Translations under genes and position numbers: made by a program
NCBI GenBank assembly: GCA_026826555.1
Contig: JAKSZT010000116.1
Span: forward strand, 2,063,041 to 2,127,040
Direction: 5' to 3'
Length of the DNA stretch: 64,000 nucleotides
Source of the DNA: Tolypeutes matacus
Lineage: Eukaryota > Chordata > Mammalia > Cingulata > Chlamyphoridae
Shown: piece after piece, positions 24,994 to 38,400 of the stretch
Position numbering within the stretch: position 1 is the first letter of the stretch
How the letters are laid out: the number at the start of each line of letters is the position of its first letter
The notes under the pieces: generated by a model
Databases searched by the model: none
Seen by the model: the letters and a program-made list of their open reading frames with translations, nothing else
Told to the model about the DNA's origin: nothing

Positions 24994-27900
24994 TCTATCA
25001 GTTTTAATGATATGTGACCCCATACTACATCACGTGGACAAAGTGAACAATGAATGGCATGTTTAAAGCTGTTGAAAAGGTCTTTATTTTAAAATTATGA
25101 TCTGAAATGATATTAGATTGGAAGGAAATGTTAATTTTAAAAGGAAGTGTACATTAATCAATAATTCAGAGTAGATATTTTTCCATAATTTCTCGACTGA
25201 TTATTGAATGCTTAGAATGCTCTGGATTTTGTTTCTGGGGTACCATTCCTGATTTTCTGGACATCGTTGGGCTGTTTTTGAGTGCAGAGCTATTGTGATG
25301 CAAGTATCCATATATAAATACCTGCTTTTATGACATATTGTAATTTTTTAGAAAATATTGTAATTAAAATCAAACTCATTTTTACAAAGAAACAGAATAT
25401 ATATATAAACAAATGAAAACCCAGGAAGTCAGGGGGCAAATAGCTCCCCACCTCCAAATTTCTCCTATGGCTTATGAGGGACCTTACCAATACAGAGAAG
25501 TGAAAAAGGGTCTTGTAGGTTCCACAAAGTGAGAAAGTGTGACTCAAATGATTACAAGATACCATGTGGGAGAGGAATGGTTCGTAAGAGTCAAGGACCA
25601 TAATCCATCAGGAAGAGTGTACTGCCTTCCAATCTATGCACGCATGATTATAGCCTCCAACAATAAAAAAAACACAAAAAGAAGACCACTTTAAGGAAGT
25701 AGGTAATTCCAATGTTTCATATTTGTCTGTCACCACTCTCTTTCTCTTAATATATATTTTTGGGGTTTCATATTGATTGATATGCATGAACATGCATAGG
25801 CTTGAAGTCTAGAGCAGAAATCATGACCTTAGAAAATACAGGGGCATAACACCTGACAGTGGTCTTCAGAAGAAACTTGAATTGTTATTCCTTTTTAAAA
25901 ATAAGGCACAGCATTTAAAAAATATATATATCTAATAACTATTATAGATGGCTCAACTTGGGTGTACAATTCCTGACCCCTACAAATTTAAAAACAAATC
26001 TGTTTTATTGAGACATACTGAACAATATCTTTTAAATCCAATGTGTACATTCACTGGTCCTTGGTATATTCACAGTGGTTTGCATTCATCTCTTCAATCA
26101 TTATTTAACATTTTCAATAGCTTTATAATAATTATAATAATAAAGCAAAACTAGAAGAATAAAGAGAAATTATTCACCCCTCAATTCATTTTTTGACACT
26201 GACATGCATAGGTGATTTTCTGGCTGTCCCTGAACAACTTTTTTGTTTATCTATCCGTTTTATTGATATGTGATCCCATACTACATCGTGTGGGCAAAGT
26301 TAACAATGAATGGAATTTTTAAAGTTGTTGAAAATGTGTTTATTTTAAAATTATTAACTGAAACGGATATGAGATAGAAAGAAAATGTTAATTTTAAAAG
26401 GGAGTGTAACTAAATCAGTAATTCAAAGGGGATCTTTTTCCATGATTTCACAATAGTTTACTGAATGTTTAGAAAGTTCTGGATTTTGTTTCAAGGAAAT
26501 CATACCAGATATTCTGGACATCATTTGGCTGTTCTCAAGTGCAGAGAGTTTGTGATGAAAGTATCCATATATAAATACCTGCTCTTATGACTTATTTTAA
26601 TTTTTTGAAAGTATTGGAAATAAAACCAAACTCATTCATACAAAGAAACAGAATGCACATATACATCAATAAAAACCCATGAATTCAGAGGACAAATAGC
26701 TCCAAGCACCCAAATTTCTCCTATGGCTCATGAAGGATTTTGCCAAGACCCAGATGAGAAAAAGGGACTTCTAGGGTCCACAAGGTGACTAACAGCGACT
26801 CAAATGTTTACAAGATATAATGGGAGAGAGGAAAGGTTCATAATGTCAAGGGCCTAATCCACCAAGAATAGTGTACAGCCCTATATTCTACACAAGTTAT
26901 ATTGTACCCTCCAACAATGAAGAAATGAAAAAGGAAGACCACTTCAGAGAACTAGGTAATTCCAAAGCTATTTATTTGTCTCTCACCATCCTCTTTCTCT
27001 TAATATATATTTTTAGTGATACATATCAGTCATACATGAACATACATAAACTTGAAGTCTACAGCAGAAATCACAACCTTAAAAATAAGGGATCATGAAA
27101 CCTTACACGGGTCCTGTCTCCAGTGAAACTTGAATTATGATTCATTTTTTAAAATTGTCCAGAGCCTTTCTGAAACATAACTAATAACTCTTATCCATGG
27201 TTCAACTTGGGTGCACAATTCCTGACATCCCCATGATTTTTGAAACAAATCTGTGTTATTGAGACATATTAAACCAACATATTTTTAATCCTATCAGACC
27301 ATTCCCTGGTCCTTGGTATATTTACAGTTGTGTGCATTCATCCCTTCAATCATTACAAAAACCTTTTAAATATCTCTATAATAATTACAATAAATAAAGA
27401 AATACCAGAAGAATAAAGAAGAAAATTTTCACCTCTCAATCCATTTGTTGACACTGACTTTGGTGTTTTTCGGGCTGTCCTTGAACAACTTATTTTTTTT
27501 AATCTCACAGATTTTTTGATATATGATCCCCTAATACAATATGTGATAAAGTGAACAATGAATGGCTTTTTTAAAGCTGATGAAAATGTATTTTTTTAAA
27601 ATTATGAAATGAAATGGATATTAGATTGAAAGAAAATGTAAATTTTAAAACGGACTGTAGTTAAATTGACAATTCTGGGAGATCTTTTTCGATGATTTCA
27701 TGATTGTTTACTGAATGTTTAGAAGGAACCAAATTTTGTTTCAAGGAAACCATTCTTTATTTTCTGGACATAATTGTGTTGTTCTCCAGTGCAGAGAGGT
27801 TGTGATGCAGGCATTCATATATAAATAACTGCTCTGATGAAATATTGTAATCTTTTAGAAAGTATTGGAAATAAAATCAAACTTGTTGTTACAAAGAAAC

Positions 27901-29955
27901 AGAATCAACATATACTCAAATGAAAACCCAGGATCTCAGAGTAAAAATAGCTCCCAGACTCCAAATTTCTCCTATGATTTATGAAGGACTTTGCAAAAAC
28001 CCAGAACAGAGAAAGCGAATTTTAGGGTCCACAAGGTGACAAAGAGTGACTCAAATGTTTACAAGAAATCATGGGGGAGAAAAATGATTCATAAAACTCA
28101 AGGACTTAATCCATCAAAGTATACCACCCTTCATTCTATGCATGCATGATTATAGCATCCAACAATGAAGGAAAACACAACAAAGACCACTTTAGAGGAA
28201 TAGGTAATTCCAAAGATTCATATTTGTCTCTCACCACCCTCTTTCTCTTAATATATATTTTCAGTATTCATATCATTCATATATGAACATACATAAACTT
28301 GAAGTCTAGAGTAGAAATCCCAACCTTAGAAAATAAAGGACCATATTTTCTAGTGCTTGGCATATTCACAGTGGTGTGCATTCATCTCTTCAATAATTAT
28401 TAAACATTTTTAATAGTGCTATAATAATTATAATAAGTAAAGAAAAACCAGAAGAATAAAGAAGAAATTATTCACCTCTGAATCCATTTTGGTTCTGTAA
28501 TACATAAGTGTTTTTCGGGCTGTGTCAAACAACTTTTTTTGTTTATCTATCAGATTTATTGATATGTGATTCCATAATACATCAAGTGGAGAAAGAGAAC
28601 AATGAATGGCTTTTTAAAAGCTCTTGATTTTAAATTTAAAAGGTCTTTATTTTAAAATTATGGACTGAAATGGATATTAGATTGAAAGAAAATTTTATTT
28701 TTGAAAGGGACTGTAGGTAATTCGATAGTTCTGAGGAGATCATTTTGCATGATTTCTCTATTGTTTACTGAATGTTTAGAAGGCTCCGAATTTTGTTTCA
28801 AGAAAACCATTCCTTATTCTCTGAACATCATTGGGATGTTGTCAAGGGCAAAGAGATTTTGAGGAAGGTATCCATATATAAATACCTGCTTTTATGACAT
28901 ATTGTAATTTTTTAGAAAGTAAAAGAAATACACTCAAATCCATTCTTACAAAGAAACAGAATTCACACATACACAAATGAAAACACAGGAGCTCAGAGTA
29001 CAAATAGCTCCCAGCCACCAAATTTCTCATATCACTTATTAAGGACCTAGCCAATACTCAGAATAGAAAAAGGGACTTGTAGGGCCCACAAGGTGACAAA
29101 GAGTGGCTCAAATGGATACAAGATATCATGGGGAAAGAAATAGTTCATAAGAGTAAAAGAACTAATATTAAAGCAGAGTGTACCACATTCCATTCTATGT
29201 ATGGGTGATTATAACCTCCAACAATGAAGAAACACAAAAGGAAATCCCCTTTAGAGAAATAGGTAATTCCAAAGCTTCATATTATCTCTCACCACCCTCT
29301 GTCTAATAATATGTATTTTGAATGATGCATATCAGTCATACTTGAACAAACATAAACTTGAAATCCAGAGCAGAAATCACAACCTGAAAAATAAAGGAGC
29401 GTAACACCTTACAGTGGACCCATCTCCGGCAGAATCTTGAATAGTGATTCATTTTTTAAAATTGACCAGAAGATTTCTGGAACACTACTAATAACTATTA
29501 TGCATGCCTCAACTTGGGTGTACAATTCCTGACATCCTCATGATTTTTTAAAAAATCTGTTTTTTTGACACATATTAAAGCAATACCTTTTTTTATCGAA
29601 TGTGTACATTCCTGGTCCTGGGTGTATTTACAGTGGTGTGCATTCATCTCTTCAAGCATTATTAAAATTTTTCAAAACAGGGTGATCCTTATAATAAATG
29701 AAGGATTAACAGAAAAATAAAGAAGAAATTACTCACCTCCAATCCATTTGTTGTCACTGAAATACATAGGTGTTTTTCTACCTGTCCTTGAACAACATTT
29801 TTGTTTATCTATCAGTTTATTGATATGTGATCCAATACTACATCATTTGGAGGAAGTGAACAATGAATGCCTTTTTTAAAGCTGTAGAAAAGGCCTTTAT
29901 TTTAAAATTATGAAGTGAAACAGATAATAGATTGAAAGAAAGTATTCATTTGTAA
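24994..29955 (+). repeat. Satellite units 12-15 and start of unit 16 (short form)
   Basis: Phase markers lie at 24,994, 26,250, 27,501, 28,544 and 29,808. Unit 14 is about 1,043 bases because roughly 195 bases are deleted at about 28,340, where aaataaagga is joined to the cttggcatattcac region. Unit 16 is cut after about 148 bases by the large L1. Confidence 0.87.
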
Positions 29956-29957
29956 GG

Positions 29958-32753
29958 GTAACAAAGATTAGAGCAGAACTAAATGAAATAGAGAATAAGA
30001 AAGCACTAGAAACAATAAAAAAAAGTTGGTTCTTCGAGAATAACAACAAAATTGACAAACCCTTAGCCAGACTAACAAAGAAAAAGAGAGAACAGATGCA
30101 AATACATAAAATAAGGAATGAGCAAGGTGATATCACTACTGACCCCACAGAAATAAAGAGTATCATAAGAGGATACTTTGAAAAATTATATGCCAACAAG
30201 AATGACAATTTAGAGGAAATGGACAAGTTTCTAGAAAACCACAAACAGCCGACATCGATGAAAGAAGAAATAGATGAACACAACAGTCCAATTACAAGTA
30301 AAGAGATAGACTCAGTCATCAAAAACCTCCCAACTAAGAAGAGTCCAGGGCCAGATGGCTTCACAGCTGAATTCTATCAAACATTCTGGAAAGAGCTAAC
30401 ACCAATTCTACTTAAGATCTTCCAAAAAATAGAAGTAGAAGGAATATTGCCTAACTCATTCTATGATGCCAACATTACCCTAAAACCAAAACCAAATAAA
30501 GATACCACAAGAAAGGAAAATTACAGAACAATTTCTCTAATGAACCTAGATGCTAAAATCCTGAACAAAATACTTGCTAATCGCATTCAACAACATATGA
30601 AAAGGATTATACACCATGACCAAGTGGGTTTCATCACGGGTATGCAAGGATGGATCAATATAAGAAAATCAACCAATGTAATACACCACATAAACAGATT
30701 GAATGAAAAAAAATCACATGATCATCTCTATAGATGCAAAAAAAAATCATTCGACAAAATACAGCACTATTTCCTCATAAAAACACTACAAAAGATAGGA
30801 ATAGACAGAAACTTTCTGAAAATGAAAAAGGGTATATATGAAAAACACAAAGCTAACATCATTTTCAACAGTGAAATCCTAAAAGCCTTCCCTCTGATAT
30901 CAGGAACAAGACAGGGATGCCTACTATTACCACTCCTATTTATTATTGTCTTAGAAATACTTGCATGAGCACTGAGACAAGAAAATGACATAAAAGGCAT
31001 CCAGATTGGAAAAGAAGTAAAAACTTCATTATTTGCAGATGACATGATCCTATACATAGAAAGCCCAGAGAAATCTACAGCAAGGCTTCTAGAACTTACA
31101 AAGGAGTTCAAAAATGTTGCAGGCTATAAGAACAATGCTCAAAAATTAGTAGCATTGCTGTACACCAATTAGGAGCAAACTGAGGAAGAAATCAGGAAAA
31201 AAAATACCATTTACAACAGTAAATTAAAGAATCAAATACATAGGAAAAAATTTAACTAAAAATGTAAAGGACTTATATACAGAAAACCACACAACACTGT
31301 TAAAGGAAATCAAAGAAGACTTAAATAAATGAAAAAATATTCCCTGTTCATGGATAGGAAGGCTAAACATCATCAAGATATCTATCCTACCCAAACTAAT
31401 CTACAGATTTAATGCAATCCCAATAAAAGTCAACACTGTATTTTTTAAGGAATTGGAAAAACTAATCATAAAATATATTTTAGAGGCAAGAGGCCCTGAA
31501 TTGCCAAAGACATATTGAAAAAGAAAAATGAAGTTGGAGGTATCACACTACCTGACTTTAAAACACACTACAAAGCTACAGTGATCAAAACTGCATGGTA
31601 TTGGCACAAGGATAGACCTACTGACCAATGGAACCGAATTGAGAGTTCTGATATAGATCCTTGCATATACAGTCATCTGATATTTGACAAGGCCATGAAG
31701 CCCACTCAATTGGGAGGGAATGGCCTCTTTAACAAGTGGTTCTTGGAGAACTGGATATCCATATCCAAAAGAATGAAAGAAGAATACCATCTCATACCTT
31801 ATATAAAAATCAAGTCAAGATGGATCAAAGATCTAAATATAAGAGCCAAAACCATAAAGATCTTGGAAGATAATGTAGGGAAGCATCTACAGGACCTTGT
31901 AATAGGAAATGGTTTCATGAACTTCACAGCTAAAGCACAAGCAGCAAGAGAAAAAAATAGATGAATGGGATCACATCAAAATAAAAAACTTCTGCACCTC
32001 AAAGGATGTTATTAAGAAAATATAAAGGCAGCCTACCCAATGGGAAAAAAATATTTGGCAACCATATATCTGATAGGAGCCTATTATCCTGCATATATAA
32101 AGAAATCCTACACCTTGAAAATAAAAGGAAAAACAACCCACTTAAAAAATGGGCAAGTGACCTGAAAACACACTTCTCTAAGGAAGAATTACAAATGGCT
32201 AAAAAGCACATGAAAAAATGCTCAACACCACTTGCTATCAGGGAAATGCAAATTAAAACTACAATGAGATACCATCTTACAACCATCAGAATGTCAGCTA
32301 TTAAAAAAACAGGAGACACTGAATGTTGGAGAGGATGTGGAGGAATAGGAACCCTCATCCACTGCTGGTGGTACTGCGTTATGGTCCAGCCACTGTGGAC
32401 AGTTTGGCGGTTCCTCAGAAAACTATCAAAAGATCTTCTGTATGATCCAGCAATTCCACTGCTGGGTATATACCCATATAGAACTGAAAGCAAAGACACA
32501 AACAGATATGTGTACACCAATGTTCATAGCGGCATTGTTCACCATTGCCAAAAGTTGGAATCAGCCCTGGTACCCATCAACAGACGAATGGATAAGCAAA
32601 ATGTGGTACATACATACAATGGAATATTACTCAGCTGTAAGAAGGAACAAAGTGCTAACACATGGAATAACGTGGATGAATCTTGAAGACCTTATGTTGA
32701 GTGAAGCAAGCCAGGCACTGAAGGATGAACATTATATGACCTCACTGATCTGA
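29958..32753 (+). pseudogene. L1 ORF2 remnant (reverse transcriptase to C-terminus)
   Basis: In the frame of 29,958 the translation shows canonical L1 ORF2 blocks: [24 protein letters not shown]-like [36 protein letters not shown] near 30,903, and the catalytic FADD at 31,032-31,043. Breaks include a TGA at 30,966-30,968 where the family has an arginine, and a TAG soon after LLYTN near 31,168. An extra A in the homopolymer at 31,951-31,957 shifts frame, and a further +1 shift near 32,474 restores it. The cysteine/histidine motif [18 protein letters not shown] has lost nothing but differs from copy B. It ends near LKDEHYMTSLI. This is a dead 5'-truncated element, not a gene. Confidence 0.95.
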
Positions 32754-32879
32754 GCTGAGGAACGTGAGCAGTCTCTGAGAACCATTGTCTGAAAGGTAGG
32801 TTAACAAGGGAGAGTAAGAGAAGAGCAGGGTTTGAGCCATCATCCATATGGACATAATCTATGGTAAAGGGATAGAGTG

Positions 32880-33075
32880 TGGTTGCATGTTGGGTGATGG
32901 GGCAGATGAGTGGTGGTGTTCCTGGGTTTGGTGGTGCAGCACTGTTGGGTGGGTGGAGTTGGAAGGGTAGGTTCAAATTCCCAGGGCATGTAACTGTGAA
33001 TCTTGACATTCCATGGGTCGGGATAGGGTGGTATCATGGGCCCTGGGGGGCTGGGGGGTTGGGAACAGTCAAGAT
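32880..33075 (+). repeat. G-rich tract in L1 3' region
   Basis: Repeated runs of three or more G occur on the plus strand (for example gtgggtgg and ctggggggctgggggg), matching the equivalent tract at 3,050-3,215 in copy B. G-rich tracts with quadruplex potential are a known feature of mammalian L1 3' UTRs. Confidence 0.7.
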
Positions 33076-34450
33076 CTAATGGTGTGTTTGGTTTTATGGG
33101 GAAGGTTTTTCATTACCTTACAGTAATGGACACAGGACATGGTAAATATCATCAAAATTATTAAACTCTATCATCTAAATTGTACACTATACTGTAAATC
33201 ATTGACAATGTTTAGTTGTTATATTTTGCTATCTGTATAACAGTTATAACTATGCTAACATCCAAAAAAGTTGGGGGGGTAATATGGAGTGGGGAAAGCG
33301 GGGTGGTTTGGTATCTGGGAGTCTCCGGCACTCCGTGTGTGACTTTGCTATGACCTAAAACTTCTTGGAAAATTAAATGAAAAATTGGGAGACAATGGGG
33401 ATCGAGAGGGGGAAGGTGTCACGGCACACTGGATATCTGATAACACAGTGATAAAAAGAAGGAAAGAAAAGAAAAGAGAAAGGAAAAAAAATGAATATAT
33501 ATATATATATATTTTAAAAGGCATTTCCTTTGCTTTTTTGCCCATTTTTTTGAATGTCCCAATCCGCTAACTATATTTTATTTTGTTTTTTGTTTGATTA
33601 TTGTTTTTTTTCTTCTCTTTTTTTTCCGCTAAGTTTACTTATGTTTGTCTCTTGCATGTAAGCTTATCATAGTTGTTTCTTTTTCCTAGAAAGTGTATTT
33701 GATTATTTTATGGACTACATGTTCATGGAGGATTTGGATCACAGAAGGGTTACAATGGGTACTACACGGGATTATTGGTGGGGGATGTCTGTGAGGGGTG
33801 TTTCATGGGAATTAGTTCATCCGAATATACATGAATGATATACAAAATCGTTCAAAAGATCAAAAGATGGGGCATGGTCATGATGGGTGGACAATCACAC
33901 CATAAATGAGGGAATCTGAATTCCTAGACTGGAGAGCTCTGCCACATTCTCCAAGAGAGCAGCAATACTCCTCTGAGTGCAGGGACAGTGTCTGTCAAAA
34001 GAGGATTACCCACTGATGAGTTCTTTTTGTTGGTGACTATCCTTGTGAATCTTTGCTCTTGTAACTGAGACTTAGTTTGCTGTTGTGGGGTGCCTAAGGA
34101 TTGCCAACTGAGAGCCTCCTTGTTGCTCAAATGTGGCCTCTCTCTAAGCCAAACTCAGCATATGAATGCATTACCTTCCCCCAACGTGGGACATGACTCC
34201 TGGAGATGAGCCTCCCTGGCAATGAGGGATTAATACCAAGTGCCAACTGGCAACACAACTGGAAAAAGACCTTGAATAAAAGGGGGAAAAGGTAAAGACA
34301 AATGAGTTCAAGTGGCTAAGAGACTTCAAAGAGAGTGGGGAGGTCATCCCAGATGTAACTCTTACACACTCCTCAGTAGGAGCTCATAGAACATCTAAGT
34401 GCCTATCACCCCACACAGAGGGGCTCCTGAGAGCTCTGGAGACACCCAGG

Positions 34451-34470
34451 TCCTATATAAAGGGCAATAG
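34451..34470 (+). promoter_or_regulatory. TATA-like box conserved in the L1 3' module
   Basis: The sequence tcctatataaagg is followed by a conserved ccccagagactgatgcc segment. Equivalents occur at about 4,711-4,724, 19,793-19,806 and 43,328-43,341, and reversed at 1,251-1,262. Conservation may simply reflect shared descent, and promoter activity is not shown. Confidence 0.35.
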
Positions 34471-35444
34471 CCCCAGAGACTGATGCCTTAAACAGTGGGT
34501 TGTATTTTAGAATCTGTGCTCCTGACAGTGACAGAATTGGACTCAAATAAGTCCTCCCTGCACATGGTTCTCAGTCCCTTTTATTCAAACCTATATGTGA
34601 TTCTGAAGTTTTTAGGTATACTTCCAGAGACTGGAGCCTCTGTCCTACCTATGTGCCAGGTGTACGTGGAAGCTCAGTGGATCTGCAACTCCTACCCTAC
34701 AGCTCATTGGACTCATCCAAGTCACGTGGTGAGGAGACAACGATGGGCAATGGCCATCCTCGGGAATGGAGAGGGCCTGCATCTGCAGGCAAGATCATCC
34801 CACCCACCATATCCATGGGATATAAGCTCTCTCTCACTTGGAGGTGGAGTGGACATCACCATCCCAGTCCCCTCAGGATTGGGGGAAGAACTATGTACTA
34901 GAGTGGGCTTGATGGTATTCTCTTGTTCACATATGGTGATTCTAGCAATGCAAGAAATTATAACAATGAGGTGGAGCCAGTGGCCACTTGACACTTTTGG
35001 GCTAGGGAGGGGATGAGCAGTTGAAATACAGGGGCTTCTTTGGGAGTTGGAGGTTGTCCTGAGTAGTGTTGTGGTAACGGATGTAGGCCATTTTAAATCA
35101 GCACACTCCACTCAGAACTGAGTGGGAGAGAGTGTGGTCTAAAGTGTGAACTGTGGTCTATGGTTGGTGGCAAGGCTCCAGGATATGTAAGTTCATTGAA
35201 GGTGGTGGGCCACACTTGTGGGAGATGTTTGTGTGGGATGTGGTGGGAGGTGTGGGAGGTGGGCAGCATGGGGGTCCCAGTTTGTTCTGTGTGATGTTTT
35301 GGGTGATCTAAGCACCTCTTAAAATATATGTATATATATATATATAAATAACATTTTTTAAGCAAATACACATATATGCATATATATTTATATATCATTT
35401 TGCAAATGTTTTTATGTATTGTGGGAATTTTGATTTTTACCCAC

Positions 35445-35482
35445 AATAAAAATAAATAAAAAAAAACAGCAAAAAAAAAACC
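35445..35482 (+). repeat. A-rich tail of L1 copy C
   Basis: An (AATAAA)-like and poly(A) stretch ends L1 copy C, after which satellite sequence resumes at ccaaagaccgaatccatc. Confidence 0.9.
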
Positions 35483-38400
35483 AAAGACCGAATCCATCAA
35501 GCAGTGTGTACTGCAGGCTTGATTATAGCTTACAACAATGAAAAAACAAAAAAGGAACACTATTTATGGTAATAGGTAATACCAAAGTATCATATTTGTC
35601 TTTCACCTCCCTCTTTCTCTTTATATATATATTTTTTAATGATGCATATCAATCATACATAAACATACATAAATTTGCAGTCTAGAGCAGAAATCATGAC
35701 ATTAGAAAATAGAGAGGCATAATAACTTACAGTGGTCCCATCTCCAGGAGAATCTTGAAGTTAGATTCATTTTAAAAATCACCAAAGCATTTATGAAACA
35801 TGAGTAATAACTATTATCCATGGCTCAACTTGGGTGTACAATTCCTGACATCCCCACAATTATTAAAACAAATCTTTTTTCTGAGACATATTAAACAAAT
35901 ATCTTTTTTATCCAATGTGTACATTCCATGGTCCTTGGTATATTCACAGTTGTGTGCATTCACCTTTCAATCTTTATTAAACCTTTTAAATAGCTCTATA
36001 ATAATTATTATAAATAAAGAAAAACTAGAAGAATAAATAAGAAATTGTTCACCACTAAATCCATTTGTTGACACTGACATACATAGTTTTTATTCTGGCT
36101 GTCCTTGAACAATTTTGCTTGTTTATTTATCAGTTTTATTGATGTGACCCATACTACATTTTGTGGACAATGTTAAAAATAAATGACTTTTTTGAGTTCT
36201 TGGAAAGGTCTTTATTTTAAAATTATGAAATGAAACCGATTTTAGAGTGAAAGAAAATGTTAAATTTAAAGGGAGTGTATGTAAATCGATAATTCAGAGG
36301 AGATATATTTCCATGATTTCATGATTCTTTACTGAATGTTTGGAAGGTTCCAGATTTTGTTTCAAGGAAACCATTCCTAATTTTCTGGACATCATTGGGC
36401 TGTTCTCGAGGGCAGAGCGATTGTGATGCAGATATCCATATATAAATACCCGCTTTTATGATATATTGTAATTTTTTAGAAAGTATTGGAATTAAAATCA
36501 AATGCAATCTTACAAAGAAACAGAATCCTCATATAGACAAATGAAAACCCATGATCTCAGAGTACATATAGCTCCCAGGCTCCAACTTTCTCCTATGGCC
36601 CATGAAGTACCTTGCCACAACCCAGAAGAGAAAAAGAGAGTTGTGGGGTCCATAAGATGACAGAGCATGAATGAAATTTTTACAAGATATCCTGGGGGAG
36701 AATAAAGGCTCATAAAAGTCAAGGACTTAATCCACCAAGCAGAGTGTACCACCCTTCATTCTAGGCTCACGTGATTATAGCCTCCAAGAATGAAGAAACA
36801 CAAAAGGAAGACCACATTAGAGAAATAGGTAATTCCAAAGATTAATATTTGTCTTTCATCATCTTTTTTCATTTAATATATATTTTAATGATGCATACCA
36901 GTTATATGTGAACATACATGAACTTGAAGTCTAGAGCAGAAATCACAACCTTAGAAAATAAAGGGACATAACATCTTGCAGTGGTACCATCTCCAGGAGA
37001 AACTTGAATTGTGATTCACCTTAAAAAATGGCCAAAGCATTTCTGAAACATGACTAATAAATATTATTCATGGTTCTACTTGTGCATACAATTCCATTCA
37101 TCCCCATGATTTTTATAACAGATCTCTTTTATTGAGACATATTAAACCAATATATTTTTTACCCATTGTGTACATTTCCTGGTCATTGGTATATTCACAG
37201 TGGTGTGCATTCATTTCTTTAATCATAACTAAACATTTTCAATAACTCAATAATAATTATAATAAATGAAGAAATGCCAGAGGAATAAATAAGAAATCAT
37301 TCACCTCTCAGTCCATTTGTTGACACTAACACACTTAGGTGTGTTTCTGGGTGTCCTTGAACTACTTTTTAAAATTATCTATCAGTTTTATTGATATGTG
37401 ATCCCATATTACATAATGTGGATAAAGTGAACAATGAATGGCATTTTTAAAACTGTTGAAAACTCTTTATTTTAAAATTATGAACTGAAACGGATATTAG
37501 TTGGAAAGAAAATTATAATTTTAAAAGGACCTGTAGGTAAATTGATAAATCTGAGGGGGTCATTTTCCATCATTTCACGATTCTTTACTGAATGTTTAGA
37601 AGGTTCCAGATTTTGTTTCATAAAAACAATTACTGAATTTCTGGAAATCATAGGGCTGTTCTCGAGTGCATAGAGTTTATGATGCAGGTATTGATATATA
37701 TACCGGTTCTTATGACATACTGTAATTTTTTAGAAAGTATTGGAAATAAAATCAAACTCATTTTTACAAAGAAACATAATACACATATAGACAAAAGAAA
37801 ACCCAGGAACTCAGGGTACAAATATCTCCCAGCCTCCAAATTTCTCATACGGCTTATGAAGGACTTTCCCAAAACCCAGAAGATAAGAGGGAATTTTGGT
37901 GTCCACAATTCGTCATAGGTTGACTCAAATGTTTACAAGATATCATGGGGAAGAGGAATGGTTGGTTCATAAAAGTCAAGGATCTAATCCATCAAGCACA
38001 GTGTACCACCCTCCATTCTATACACACATGATTATAGGCTCCAACAATGAAAAACACCAAAGAAAGACCACTTTAGAGAAATAGGTAATTCCAAAGCTTC
38101 ATATTTGTCTATCTCCACCCTCTTTCTCTTAATATACATTTTTAGTGATTCATTTCTGAAGCATGAACATACATAAATTTGAAGATTACAGCAGAACTCA
38201 CAACATTAGAAAATAAAGTGTCATAACACTGTACAGTGGTCCCATCTCCATCAGAAACTTGAAATGTAATTCATTTTTAAAAATTGGCCAAATCATTTTT
38301 GAAACATGGTTAATAACTGTAATCCATGGGTCTACATGGGTGTACAATTACTGACATCCCCATGATTTTTAAAACAAATATTTTGTATTGAGACATATTA

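Larger units (their letters stand above)
29956..35482 (+). mobile_element. 5'-truncated L1 (copy C) with ~2.7 kb 3' region
   Basis: This is the longest element in the window. It starts within ORF2, downstream of the endonuclease domain, and runs through the reverse transcriptase and C-terminal regions to about 32,755. It then continues through a long non-coding 3' region to an A-rich tail at 35,445-35,482 that contains AATAAA-type signals. ORF1, the 5' UTR and the endonuclease are absent. No target-site duplication is visible. The satellite phase jumps from about position 148 to about position 590 of the unit, so roughly 445 bases of satellite are missing. Confidence 0.93.
32755..35482 (+). 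mobile_element. Long 3' non-coding region of L1 copy C
   Basis: This region is contiguous with ORF2 in both copy B and copy C, so it belongs to this L1 family and is not a chance neighbour. In order it contains a G-rich stretch (32,880-33,060), a purine/AT-rich stretch with a short TA tract (33,440-33,640), and a segment with gggacatgactcctgg (34,188). A TATA-like box follows (34,451-34,462), then a GC-richer ~650-base block, a (TA)n tract (35,325-35,346) and an A-rich end. It is the source of all the 5'-truncated fragments in the window. Confidence 0.85.

Noticed and set aside
30096..30968. 290-residue reverse-transcriptase-like gene
   Set aside because: It is an L1 ORF2 fragment with no endonuclease, with in-frame stops at 30,966 and near 31,168, and with later frameshifts. 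It is a dead transposon.
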